From the NCBI GenBank assembly GCA_938743325.2, contig OW568882.1, forward strand, positions 558,001 to 622,000: a stretch of 64,000 nt of DNA, written 5' to 3'. The position numbers were made by a program, and so were the translations under genes. Below are positions 47,482 through 56,659 of the stretch, piece after piece. The stretch is from Pycnococcus provasolii (taxonomy: Eukaryota; Chlorophyta; Pseudoscourfieldiophyceae; Pseudoscourfieldiales; Pycnococcaceae). The first letter of the stretch is position 1. Every line of letters starts with the position of its first letter. Below the pieces are notes generated by a model that was not told the origin of the DNA, searched no databases, and saw only the letters and a list, made by a program, of their open reading frames with translations.

Positions 47482-47802
47482 GCGACAAAAAAAAGGGGGG
47501 ACTTTTGGGATCGGGAGGGGCAAGTCAACGAGGGCCGAGGGGTACCCCCAGGGGACAACCTAGGGGACCGTTAACCCCGAAACAACAACCGCTTTCTTTG
47601 GAAGAGGAGAGAAACCCGAAACCCGAGCAAGTTACCTTAGGCTGGAAGGGGGAGTTCAAGCCTCAAGGTACTGGTTCAGGGACCTGGTTCAGGGGTACCG
47701 TACCCTAACCGTGGTACGAAACTTTAGGTCCAAAACAAGGCTTCTGTGACACACCTTCCTCTATGATATCCCTTCCCACGTGCACGCTTCCAAGGCGAGT
47801 TC
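47482..47802. other. Intergenic region
   Basis: 321 bp between the GT29 start and the TBC1D31-like stop, with GGTACC/GTACCCTAACC words. No gene seen. Confidence 0.5.
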
Positions 47803-50800
47803 TCAGTTCTCGCCGCTGCCCTCCGTGCCGCTCGGACTGCTCGTCAAACCGCTGCTCAGTGGACTCGTCTCACCGCTCATTGTTGTCGAAGTGGGCATCG
47901 AACTCGCACCCATGCCGCTCAGTGGCGTCGTGCTCTCCGTACCAGCAGCGTCGTGTGCGCGAGCCGCGGCAGCAGCCGCGACGCGCGCGGCAGCTGCCGC
48001 AGCACGGGCGGCACCATCCGCGTCGTCGTCGTCCGTCGTCGTCGTCGTCGTCGTCGTCGGAGCGTCAGCCGGCGGGTCAGGCCTTGCCTCTCCTCGTATT
48101 CGCTCAATGTCCTCCGCAAGCGCACGCTCGCGCTTCTTGAAGAACTCCTCGCGCTGCTGTCTTGCAGCCTCTTGTGCAGCCGCCTCCGCCTGCAGGCCAG
48201 AGAGCTCCTCGCGCTGAACGCGCTTACGCCATGCCGCGTCGAGCTCCATCAGCTGGCGCTCACGCTCCACTGTCAGCGCAGTCATCACCGCCTCGTGCTG
48301 ACGACCGTTCTCGCCGTCGAGAGCTGCGACGCGGTCCAGCAGCTCCTCGCGAAGTTTGCGGAATCGGCTGCGCTCGTCCTCTTCCGTCGACTTCTGAGCG
48401 TCCAGAAGGCTGCTCGCTCGGTCGATGCGGCTTCGGCTCTCCTTCGCAGCCTTAAGCGTTTCTGCAATCAGCTCCTCGTCCAGCTTCCGTGCCTGATCGA
48501 GCTGCAGACTCTCAAGCATCGCAGTGCGCACATCCTTCGCCGCCGCGTTGCTCATGTTCACCTGCTCGCGCTTGATAGCCATCAGCAGCTCCGCCTTTCG
48601 TTTCTCCCAAAGCACCTTCGCTTCCAGCTCGTCGCGCGCCGATATCGCGTGCTCGCGCGCCGATCTTGCCTCATCCAACCTCTGCAGACGTCCCATTTCC
48701 GAACTCTTCTGCGACGCGCGAAGCTCCTCGAGCGCGGAGCCCAGCTCGAGCTTCGCGCGCTCGCTGTGGATGCGCTCGCGCTGCTCGCGCTCCTCAATCA
48801 CAGCCGCCGTCTTCGCCTCCTCCTCAATCGCCGCGCGCTGCAGCGCTCGCTCGCGCTCCACCTTCGCCATCTCCGCGATGTAGTCGCGCTCTCGACGGTG
48901 CAACTCCACCTCCACGCCTGATCGCGCGGCGTCCTCCTCCTGCTTCTTTGCCACGCGTGCACGGCGAGCAAGAACGTACTTGCGCCGCAGCGCGTCCTCC
49001 GCATCCTGCGAGTTCCACTCCGCCTCCTTCTCGACGCGTCTTGTCTCATTCTGTGCCACCCACGTGTCGACGGTAGACTGGGCAACCTTCAGCGCCTCCG
49101 CCTGCGCCTCTTCATCCTCGAGAGCAGCCATTCGCTGCTGTGCCTGCAGCTCAAGGCTGCGCAGCGCATGCTCCTCCGCGCTCGCGCGAAGGTCACTCGC
49201 CATGCGCGACTGCGTTCGCTCTGCGGACTCCTTGAGCCGCGCAAGCTCGAGCTCGCGCGTCTGCCGCATCTGCAGCAGCTGCGCGCGCCGGCTGCTCTCG
49301 ATGAGCTCAATCTGCCGAAGCCGCTCCTCTTTGTTGCGATCGTCCGCCGCTCGTCTCTCCGAAAGCAGCTCGTTCTCACGTCTCGCAGCCTCTGCGTTTC
49401 GTTCGCGCTCGAGCTCCGCGAGGCGGACGCGCTCGTGGTTCCACTCCGACTCCAGCGACGCGAGCGCGGCATTGCGCTCCGCGAGGCCTTGCGCAATGCG
49501 CTTGCGCGTCAACAGCGCCGCTTCCTCCGCGGCTATGCGCTCGCGCTCCGCCGCGGCAAGATTCACCGCCTTCACAGGGTAGTGCGTGAACTCGGGGTAG
49601 CTCGCACCTCGCTTGCCCAAGGGCACCGCAGCTCGTCGGACGGGCATCAGAGCGTCGGGCGTGCTCTGCCGAAGCGCGTACGCAAGGCGAATCACGCCGT
49701 TCGTGTCCACGGCACAAGGTCGGCGACACATGCGCATAACCTCGTCGGGCGGCGGCGCGGAGCCTGCTTGGCCCCTGCAGCATCGGATCAGGTTCTCGCG
49801 CATGAGGATGAGGAACGCGACCGCGACGAAGCCAATCATCGCGACGTCGGATGCCATGCAGTGATCCCACACCTTGCACCACTCGCGCTGTGCAAACACC
49901 TCGCTGAGCGACGTCTGCATCAGCGTCCAGATGAGCTTCGTCGGCTGGCCCTTGCCCACCTTCACGAGCGTGTCGTACAGTCCACCGTCGTGGTGTGCAA
50001 GCACGTGCTCGATCGCCTGCAGTGCAGGCATCGGCGGCGCGGGGTAGAGCTCACACCAGTCGCCGAACCAGCTACTGAGCAGAGTCGCGAGCGACTCGAA
50101 GCACGTCAGTTCGTCGGCGCCGAACAGCTTCACGAACGGGAACACGAGCGCTGGGAGGTAGGCAGTTTCCGCGAACACTTCACTCCAGTGCGCGAGCTTG
50201 CTTAGCGTTCGCTGCAGCCTCCCGAACACAGCCTTGTCGTCGATGGGATGCGTCACGTTGAGGCTCTCATAGGCAGGATGAATGCCGCGCATGCCAAGCG
50301 CGTCGAATGCCTCGTGGTGCTGCGGGCACTGCAGCAGTGTTCGCCAGATGAACGTGCGGTATCTTGCCGGAAATTCGCCATACGCCTGCAGCAGTGACTG
50401 CAGGCGCTCGGGCGCGGGCGCGCGGATCGCCGTTTCGTCAACATGCGAGGAACCGGTAGGGATCGCGGCGTCGCTTGCGGGCTGCGTCCACGACGGCGCG
50501 GGGCGCGGCTTCGCACGCATGGCGCCTACCACGCCAGGTGGCGGGATGGTGTTCGCGTCGTCCATTGCCCTGGCGGCGGCAGCCACCTCTGTGGCTGTCG
50601 CGGTGCCGACGGACTTGGGATTGGTCGAAGCACAGTGCCTGACGAGATCCCAAAGCTCGATGCTCGTTCCGTCGGTCGTAACGACAGCTGCGTACCTTCC
50701 ATCGCTGCGCACCGCCAGGGCATCCACGCATCCGCACGCGTCGCCTGGCGCAAAGTCGCCAAGCAGCGACTGATTCTCGCACCCAAGCACGCGCACGTGG

Positions 50801-51750
50801 CCGTCGGCGCACGCCAGAACGGCCGTGGTGCCGTCGGCGAGGAACGAGATGTGGCTGATTCCACCACCTTCGAGGCGAGGCACTGCAAGGTGCCTGGGTG
50901 GGTGGTCCGGCTGCGCGAGGTCGAAAATGCTCACGTGAGGCGTACTCGCGGAGCCAGCGGCAAGCCACCTCCTCTTCGGCGAGACGGCGAAGCACGCGTA
51001 GCTTGGGCTGGGCATGTCGTCGTCGTCGCCTGAAGCGGCACCGCCGAGCCTCGCCTTGAGCGTGAGCCTCCTCGCGTCCCATACCCAGAACTCTCCGTTG
51101 CGGAAAGCGGTGACGATGCTTTCGTCTCGCGGCGAGAAGGCGACTCCCTGCGCGCCGTACGGCCCTGCTCCAAGGACACGAAGTCGCGCGAGCGTGCGCG
51201 CGTCCCAGAGGATGAGGCTATCGTTTGACTGGCTTACGAGCAGGCGTCCGTCCGGGCTCACGGAGAGCGCGGTGACTGCGCACCTGTGCCCCGCGAGCGT
51301 TGCTGTAGCACTTGACGTTGTGTCGAACACGCGCACGGTTCTGTCCGCGAACGCGACAAATACGCTCGACTTGGTGGCCGCGCGTCCGAAGGTCATTGCG
51401 GTTCCGGCGTGGTGCACGTTGGCGAGCAGCGCGTACCTGTTTTGCCTTACGTGTGTTGCGTAGACGCGCCCTCTGTTGTCGACCGTGGCCAAAGTAGCGC
51501 CATCCTCCGCGAACGCGACACTTGTGAACGTGGCTGGGCTGTTTCCTTGCAAGGCTGCGTTGAACGTCGTGGTAAGTCCTGTTGGTGTGGGCGTCGGTCT
51601 TCGCGTCCACACGCGTCCGAACGAGCCTGCAAAAACACACGTGTACGGCGTGCGGGCGGTAAACACACGTGTAATCGCAGAGGACTTGACAAGTATGGAT
51701 GGTCCTCCGGTGGAAGTGCCACCCATGTCGTCCATGGCCGGGAGCACCAT
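47803..51750 (-). CDS. WD40-TBC-coiled-coil protein, TBC1D31-like
   Basis: A 1,315-residue single-exon protein with the domain order of TBC1D31 (WDR67). The N-terminal 380 residues carry WD40 repeats, for example LAGHRCAVTALSVSPDGRLLVS with LILWDART, and FRNGEFWVWDARR. A TBC-type Rab-GAP fold occupies about 447-690 (FPARYRTFIWRTLLQCP, FPFVKLFGADELTCFE, AMIGFVAVAFLILMRENLI); the classical catalytic Arg/Gln finger pair is not evident, as in TBC1D31 itself, so GAP action is doubtful. From about 740 to 1240 it is a Glu/Arg/Ala coiled coil, then a Thr, Asp and Ala-rich tail. In animals TBC1D31 sits at centriolar satellites and helps cilium formation, so this gene suggests a flagellate stage. ATG 51750 is chosen; 51735 is possible. 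Confidence 0.87.
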   Translation of the reverse strand: MVLPAMDDMGGTSTGGPSILVKSSAITRVFTARTPYTCVFAGSFGRVWTRRPTPTPTGLTTTFNAALQGNSPATFTSVAFAEDGATLATVDNRGRVYATHVRQNRYALLANVHHAGTAMTFGRAATKSSVFVAFADRTVRVFDTTSSATATLAGHRCAVTALSVSPDGRLLVSQSNDSLILWDARTLARLRVLGAGPYGAQGVAFSPRDESIVTAFRNGEFWVWDARRLTLKARLGGAASGDDDDMPSPSYACFAVSPKRRWLAAGSASTPHVSIFDLAQPDHPPRHLAVPRLEGGGISHISFLADGTTAVLACADGHVRVLGCENQSLLGDFAPGDACGCVDALAVRSDGRYAAVVTTDGTSIELWDLVRHCASTNPKSVGTATATEVAAAARAMDDANTIPPPGVVGAMRAKPRPAPSWTQPASDAAIPTGSSHVDETAIRAPAPERLQSLLQAYGEFPARYRTFIWRTLLQCPQHHEAFDALGMRGIHPAYESLNVTHPIDDKAVFGRLQRTLSKLAHWSEVFAETAYLPALVFPFVKLFGADELTCFESLATLLSSWFGDWCELYPAPPMPALQAIEHVLAHHDGGLYDTLVKVGKGQPTKLIWTLMQTSLSEVFAQREWCKVWDHCMASDVAMIGFVAVAFLILMRENLIRCCRGQAGSAPPPDEVMRMCRRPCAVDTNGVIRLAYALRQSTPDALMPVRRAAVPLGKRGASYPEFTHYPVKAVNLAAAERERIAAEEAALLTRKRIAQGLAERNAALASLESEWNHERVRLAELERERNAEAARRENELLSERRAADDRNKEERLRQIELIESSRRAQLLQMRQTRELELARLKESAERTQSRMASDLRASAEEHALRSLELQAQQRMAALEDEEAQAEALKVAQSTVDTWVAQNETRRVEKEAEWNSQDAEDALRRKYVLARRARVAKKQEEDAARSGVEVELHRRERDYIAEMAKVERERALQRAAIEEEAKTAAVIEEREQRERIHSERAKLELGSALEELRASQKSSEMGRLQRLDEARSAREHAISARDELEAKVLWEKRKAELLMAIKREQVNMSNAAAKDVRTAMLESLQLDQARKLDEELIAETLKAAKESRSRIDRASSLLDAQKSTEEDERSRFRKLREELLDRVAALDGENGRQHEAVMTALTVERERQLMELDAAWRKRVQREELSGLQAEAAAQEAARQQREEFFKKRERALAEDIERIRGEARPDPPADAPTTTTTTTTDDDDADGAARAAAAAARVAAAAAARAHDAAGTESTTPLSGMGASSMPTSTTMSGETSPLSSGLTSSPSGTEGSGEN

Positions 51751-52466
51751 ACCTGTGTGGAATGAGAATGGCAAAGGCAAAACGAGAATTCGTGCGTGCG
51801 TGGGCTGGAGGGAAGTCTCCGGGGGGGACACTGCGGGTGAGAAAATTCAAACTTCGAGAGTGGACCTCCCCCCAATTACCTCCAGGACCCCACCTTCACC
51901 TCCCTAGGAAGTAGGTGGAATCCTGGCAGCCTTTCACAGTTCACATTAACAGGATTTACAGGAACAGGTGCGACAACAGGTGGACAGGTGGTGAAAAGAA
52001 CAGGTGGTGCCAGGGAACCCGGAACGCCAAAGAGGGGATCCCGGGCAGCCGGGGGGGGCAACGGCTCTGTGGCAGCTCTGTGGCATGGCAATATGGCATG
52101 AGGGTTAGGTTATGTGATTTTGATTTTAGGGTGGTTCAAGAATACATTCTGACCTCGGGCTGTCGGGAAATCCTTCCGCGAACTTGGTGCAAGCTCTGGC
52201 AAGCTCTTCTGGCAAGAAACACTCAAAAGCGGCCGGTGGGCAAGCTCTCCGGTTGGGGTTCTCTGGAATCTTTCCAGGTGGCCGGCCGGAGTTTGGTACC
52301 CTAGGTGCGCTCCCGTTGCCACCGGTGCCCCCTCTTTAGTTAGTTCCACGTGGGTTTCGTCGTACTCTTATTGGTTTGGATCACATGGGACACGCGTTGG
52401 ACTGCTTTTACTAGCCTTTTACTTTTTTAAGGGTGTTGTTGCACTTGTTGCAAACAAGCGCCCTTA
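51751..52466. other. Divergent intergenic region
   Basis: About 715 bp with short GGAACAGGTG direct repeats near 51950-52000 and a GAGGGTTAGGTTA word near 52100. No gene seen. Confidence 0.5.
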
Positions 52467-53552
52467 ATGAGCCGCTTTCCAATCCACATGAGCTTCGTGC
52501 TGGTCGGCCGGGTGGTTGCCGCAATCCTATGCGTGCTCTGCGTGACGTCCTTGGCAGGCTTACCTCTTGCGTCACGTGGTGCCAGTGTGGCGGGGCAAGG
52601 CTTGCAGAACCGCGGCGAGGACTTGCAGGCGACAAGGATGATGAGGGGATATCGACGCATGCTCAAGAACGTCAACCCGCAGACGCAAGCGGCTTTCGCG
52701 AACGTATACGCCGGACGTCACTGGGGGCACGACGGCGGAGGAAGTGGAGCGGGATCGAGCCTGCACTTCACCGGGCCGCTGCGTGCTCTGCTGAAACGTC
52801 TCGTCGAGTCGCTAGGAATCAACTCGCTTGTTGACATGCCATCTGGGGCAGCCACGTGGCAGGACGTTTTTCTCCAGGACCTCTTCAAGACGAAACCGGA
52901 CTTCAAGTACCAAGGCGTGGAAATCGTCAAGTCACTCGTCGACGAGGCGAACGCGCGATGGATACACGAACCTCGCGTCTTCTTCACCGTCGGCGACATG
53001 GCAGAAGAGCCTGTGCCGAGCGGCTATGACGCCATCTTCAGCAGGGACGCGCTGCAGCACAACACGTATTTGGACATCATCAAGACGCTTCGGAACTGGG
53101 CGCACAGCGATGCGAAGTACCTGCTCGTGGGTTCGTACCCTTCTATGCCTGCGAATCGCAACCTCGCTGGTCCTGGAGGCAGCCACTTCGACATTGACCT
53201 TGCGAAGGCGCCGTTCAACCTGACACCGTGGCAGGTTCACCTCGAGAGTGCCTTCACACACGACCCGAGGGACCATCAGAAGCACATCTACGTGTACAAG
53301 ATGAACGACCTGAGGCTGGTGGACTTCTCGGCGATGGCGGCGAGAGCTGGCGTCGCGTTAGAAGCAGTGCCAGCTGCCATGCCCCTTGGAAGTAAGGTCA
53401 CGCACACCGCTTCTTTGTCCGTGTCCACGACAAAAACCCATGGGTTGGTGACAAGGAGACCACGGCGAATAAGTCGTCCGAACCATTATTCCCATGAGAA
53501 CATTATAAGAGTTGTTAAGATTAAGAATCCAAAAGTCGTGAAATTCACTTGA
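52467..53552 (+). CDS. Secretory-pathway SAM-dependent methyltransferase-like protein
   Basis: A 361-residue protein. A signal anchor (MSFVLVGRVVAAILCVLCV) near the N-terminus places the rest in the Golgi or outside. The core (about 80-260) resembles class I methyltransferases: motif I at LGINSLVDMPSGAATWQ, the acidic end of strand 2 at KYQGVEIVKSLVDEA, and a motif IV-like YDAIFSRDALQHN followed by KYLLVGSYP. HWGHDGGGSGAGSS and FDIDLAKAPFNL look like substrate-side loops. The C-terminal 70 residues are basic and lack recognisable structure. A glycan- or small-molecule O-methyltransferase is the likely type; the substrate is not known. The second ATG (at MSFVL) is an alternative start. Confidence 0.75.
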   Translation: MSRFPIHMSFVLVGRVVAAILCVLCVTSLAGLPLASRGASVAGQGLQNRGEDLQATRMMRGYRRMLKNVNPQTQAAFANVYAGRHWGHDGGGSGAGSSLHFTGPLRALLKRLVESLGINSLVDMPSGAATWQDVFLQDLFKTKPDFKYQGVEIVKSLVDEANARWIHEPRVFFTVGDMAEEPVPSGYDAIFSRDALQHNTYLDIIKTLRNWAHSDAKYLLVGSYPSMPANRNLAGPGGSHFDIDLAKAPFNLTPWQVHLESAFTHDPRDHQKHIYVYKMNDLRLVDFSAMAARAGVALEAVPAAMPLGSKVTHTASLSVSTTKTHGLVTRRPRRISRPNHYSHENIIRVVKIKNPKVVKFT

Positions 53553-54038
53553 CCGAATCCGCATAGGAATCCGAATAGGGAATAGTGTTGCCGTCTCCAA
53601 CGGCAAATCCATCCCCTAATCATACAAATCAATCCCCTAATCATTCAAATCACCTTTTTGAACCGTTTGTCACGTCTTGACCTGCCGCCATCACATGGCA
53701 TCACATCAAGACGTTTCAAGACGTGCTCGCGCGCTTTCTGACGCGCTTGGCTCACGGCACGCTGGCGGCGCGCCCTACTTTTCTGACCCTAGTAATAAGA
53801 TCATTCTACTTTCTTGATTAACTTTCCCTTCACGCCATAGCTGACGGCTATAATAGGGAATAGAGAATAGGGTTTAGGGTTAGGGTTAGGGTTCGTGTCT
53901 CTGCTCTCCTTTTTAGTTTTTTCTTTTTCTTTCGCGCCCCTCGGGTACCTGCTTTCGTATGTATGGTTTCTGGCTCGGCGGCGAAGCAGGCGTCATTTAT
54001 TCTACCCTCGCTGAATCTTGCTCATATCATCGTCGTCT
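53553..54038. other. Intergenic region with telomere-type repeat
   Basis: 486 bp upstream of Mre11. A TTTAGGGTTAGGGTTAGGG tract lies at 53868-53893, about 145 bp before the ATG, and a T-rich stretch follows. No gene seen. Confidence 0.6.
53868..53893 (+). repeat. Interstitial telomere-type repeat
   Basis: One TTTAGGG and two to three TTAGGG units upstream of the Mre11 start. Confidence 0.8.
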
Positions 54039-56141
54039 ATGGCGCCCAGCCGCTCAGGACGCTCACATGCTGCACATGCGCCTGCTTCATCATTAGGAGT
54101 TGGAGGGTTAGGCTCCTCTGGTGGTGGTGCTGGTGGTGACTTGAATACTTTGCGCATCGTGGTTGCTACCGATAACCACCTGGGATTCCTCGAGAGGGAC
54201 ATCATACGCCACGCGGATCCGTTCGAAGCGTTCGAGGAGGTGCTCGCGTACGCACAAGAAAACGCGGCGGACTGCGTGCTGCTTGGGGGAGACCTCTTCC
54301 ACGAAAATAGGCCGTCGAGATCCACGCTCGTGAAAACGATTGAACTATTCACCAAGTACTGCATGGGAAAACGAGCGTCTCATCTACAGGTGCTCTCCGA
54401 CCAAGCCATCAACTTCCCGTCCACAGGCTCGGCGAACTTCGAAGATCCGAACTACAACGTGTCTATGCCCGTATTCATCATACACGGAAACCACGACGAC
54501 CCCGCGGGAACGGAGAACATATCCGCGCTCGACGTGCTCGCATCCGCGCGCGTGCTCAACTACTTTGGTAAGACGGAAATCGCCGCGGGTGCGCACGCCG
54601 GGAAAATACCCGTGCACCCCGTGCTGTTAGGCAAGGGGAAGACGCGAGTCGCGCTGTACGGGCTTGGGAACGTCAGAGACGAGCGACTCAGCCGCGTGTT
54701 CCTGCAGCAGAACATCACGTGGGTGCGCCCCGAACTGACGCCGGAAAGCCCGGAAATATCCGACTGGCTGAATATCATGACAATACACCAGAACCGCGTT
54801 TTCCACGGGTCAGGGCATACGAGCGCCATCGACGAAAACTGGCTGCCGCGCTGGCTTGACCTCGTCGTCTGGGGCCACGAGCACGAATGCAAGCTCGGCG
54901 ATCAGCCGTCGTCGTCTTCAGCAGCACACCATGCGCCCAGATCCAAAACCGGAGGTCGCAGCAAGCCTCGTGCTCGCAAGGACGACGTCGACGACGAGGC
55001 GATGCAAGAGACAGACTTCGAGGTATTCCAGCCCGGAAGTAGCTGCGCAATCCAGCTCAGCGAGGGCGAGGCTCGTAAAAAGCACTTCATGTCGCTGGAC
55101 ATCCAGGGAACGAGCTACAAGGCGACGTACATACCCTTCAGCAAAGTCCGCCCGTTCGCATTCGAGACAGTGGCGCTGCGTGACCACGCGGACGAGATTG
55201 ATGCCGAGGATCCCAGATCGCTCGAGACGTTTCTCACGCGAAAGATTGAGCAGATGATCGCGGGCGTCGCGGGAACCTCCGGCGAACTGCCGCTCATTCG
55301 CTTGCGCGTTGACAGCACCGGATACACCACCGTAAACACCGCGCGATTCGGGCAAAAGTTTGTCGGGAAAATCGCAAATCCAGGGGACGTGCTCCTCTTT
55401 CACAGGAGAGCGCAGAGGCGTGCCGCCGGCGCTTCTGGTGGCGATGCCTCTGGTGCAGCCGCCGCAGATGAGGCACAGCAGGGAGGTGCCGCATCTGAAC
55501 AAGATGTGCTGAATCAGGCGCGCGTCAACCGACTGATTACGAAGAACCTTCGCACGGACATGGAGCTGCTTGCCGTTGACGAGCTTGGGGACGCGTTGCA
55601 GGAATACGTAGCGCATGGTGAAATTCACGCCATTTCTTCGTTCGTGCAGAAGAAGCTTACCGAGCTGCAGAAGAAGATGGGGGCGTCGAACGCTTCTTTT
55701 TCTACGGAGAAAGAGGTGGCGGCTGCCGCAGCCGCGGCAGCTAAGGAGCTGCATGCTGGTGCTGGTGCTGGTGCTGCCGCCGCTGGTGCTGCCGAAGCAC
55801 CGAAGGCGCCTGCGCCAGCCAAGAAGGCGCCAGCCAAGAAGGCGCCGGCGCGCAAGCCGCCGGCGCGCAAGCGCAAGGCGGACGACAGCGACGACGACGA
55901 CGACTTCGGCGACGACGACGATGACAGCGACGACGACGACGTTGTCCCTGAGCCGCGCTCGCGGACGCGGCGCGCGGCGGCGGCGAAGGTGGTGGTGGAC
56001 CTGATGGAGGAGGAGGACGACGACGACAACAACGACGGTGGTGCCGGTGGTGGCGACGACGACATCGACGACGACGACGACGATGACGACTTTGGGGTGG
56101 TGAGGTCGACGCGACTTACGCAGAGGCGTGGGCGACGCTGA
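54039..56141 (+). CDS. MRE11: Mre11 DNA double-strand-break repair nuclease
   Basis: A 700-residue Mre11, the nuclease subunit of the Mre11-Rad50-Nbs1 complex that processes DNA ends and maintains telomeres. All phosphoesterase motifs are present: VATDNHLGFLE (about residue 45), LLGGDLFHEN (about 85), IHGNHDDPAG (about 150), IMTIHQNRVFH and VVWGHEHEC (about 280). The capping domain follows (SCAIQLSEGEA, YIPFSKVRPF). The last 150 residues are an Ala/Lys/Pro stretch, then basic and acidic runs, with many Asp, as in other Mre11 tails that bind DNA. A Ser/Arg/Lys insert near 290-325 interrupts the capping region. ATG 54039 is chosen because the seven residues before it add only Ser. Confidence 0.96.
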   Translation: MAPSRSGRSHAAHAPASSLGVGGLGSSGGGAGGDLNTLRIVVATDNHLGFLERDIIRHADPFEAFEEVLAYAQENAADCVLLGGDLFHENRPSRSTLVKTIELFTKYCMGKRASHLQVLSDQAINFPSTGSANFEDPNYNVSMPVFIIHGNHDDPAGTENISALDVLASARVLNYFGKTEIAAGAHAGKIPVHPVLLGKGKTRVALYGLGNVRDERLSRVFLQQNITWVRPELTPESPEISDWLNIMTIHQNRVFHGSGHTSAIDENWLPRWLDLVVWGHEHECKLGDQPSSSSAAHHAPRSKTGGRSKPRARKDDVDDEAMQETDFEVFQPGSSCAIQLSEGEARKKHFMSLDIQGTSYKATYIPFSKVRPFAFETVALRDHADEIDAEDPRSLETFLTRKIEQMIAGVAGTSGELPLIRLRVDSTGYTTVNTARFGQKFVGKIANPGDVLLFHRRAQRRAAGASGGDASGAAAADEAQQGGAASEQDVLNQARVNRLITKNLRTDMELLAVDELGDALQEYVAHGEIHAISSFVQKKLTELQKKMGASNASFSTEKEVAAAAAAAAKELHAGAGAGAAAAGAAEAPKAPAPAKKAPAKKAPARKPPARKRKADDSDDDDDFGDDDDDSDDDDVVPEPRSRTRRAAAAKVVVDLMEEEDDDDNNDGGAGGGDDDIDDDDDDDDFGVVRSTRLTQRRGRR

Positions 56142-56659
56142 GACGAAGGCTGCCGTCGAGGCGGCGCCGTCGCGCCTTGTTGCGCGGCTCGATTGGAGTC
56201 GCCCAGGCGCGCTTTACTTGTTGTATTTCCTCAGATGATGTAAATAAATGAATGATTTTTTTGACGCAGAAATGAAAAAAATCTTTTCCCAAAACCACGA
56301 CCATGACGACTTGCACGTCCCTCCCGTGACCAAGTTCTTATAGTTGACGCCTTCCAGAGACCAGAGCCTTGCACGTTCCACTCGAGGTTGTCGTTTCCTT
56401 CTTTGTTCGTGAACGTTCCTGTCCCGTCTGCATCTTGAACTCGTGCGTATTAGGAGTGGTGGACTGGTGAAAAGTCATTATTGACCATTGACAATGCAAT
56501 TATAGGTCGGGTGAAAAAAAAATCCTGAATCTGATGCTTACTATTCCCTAATTCCTCAATTCCCTTAATAGTTCCCTTGGCTATTCTTTTTTAATTTCAG
56601 ATATTTCTACGATAGTCACTACTATCTGTCCCTTTTAACCTTGATTAATTCATCGTTGC
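56142..56659. other. Convergent intergenic region
   Basis: 518 bp between the Mre11 stop and the stop of the EF-hand membrane protein. AT-rich towards 56500-56640, no feature seen. Confidence 0.5.
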
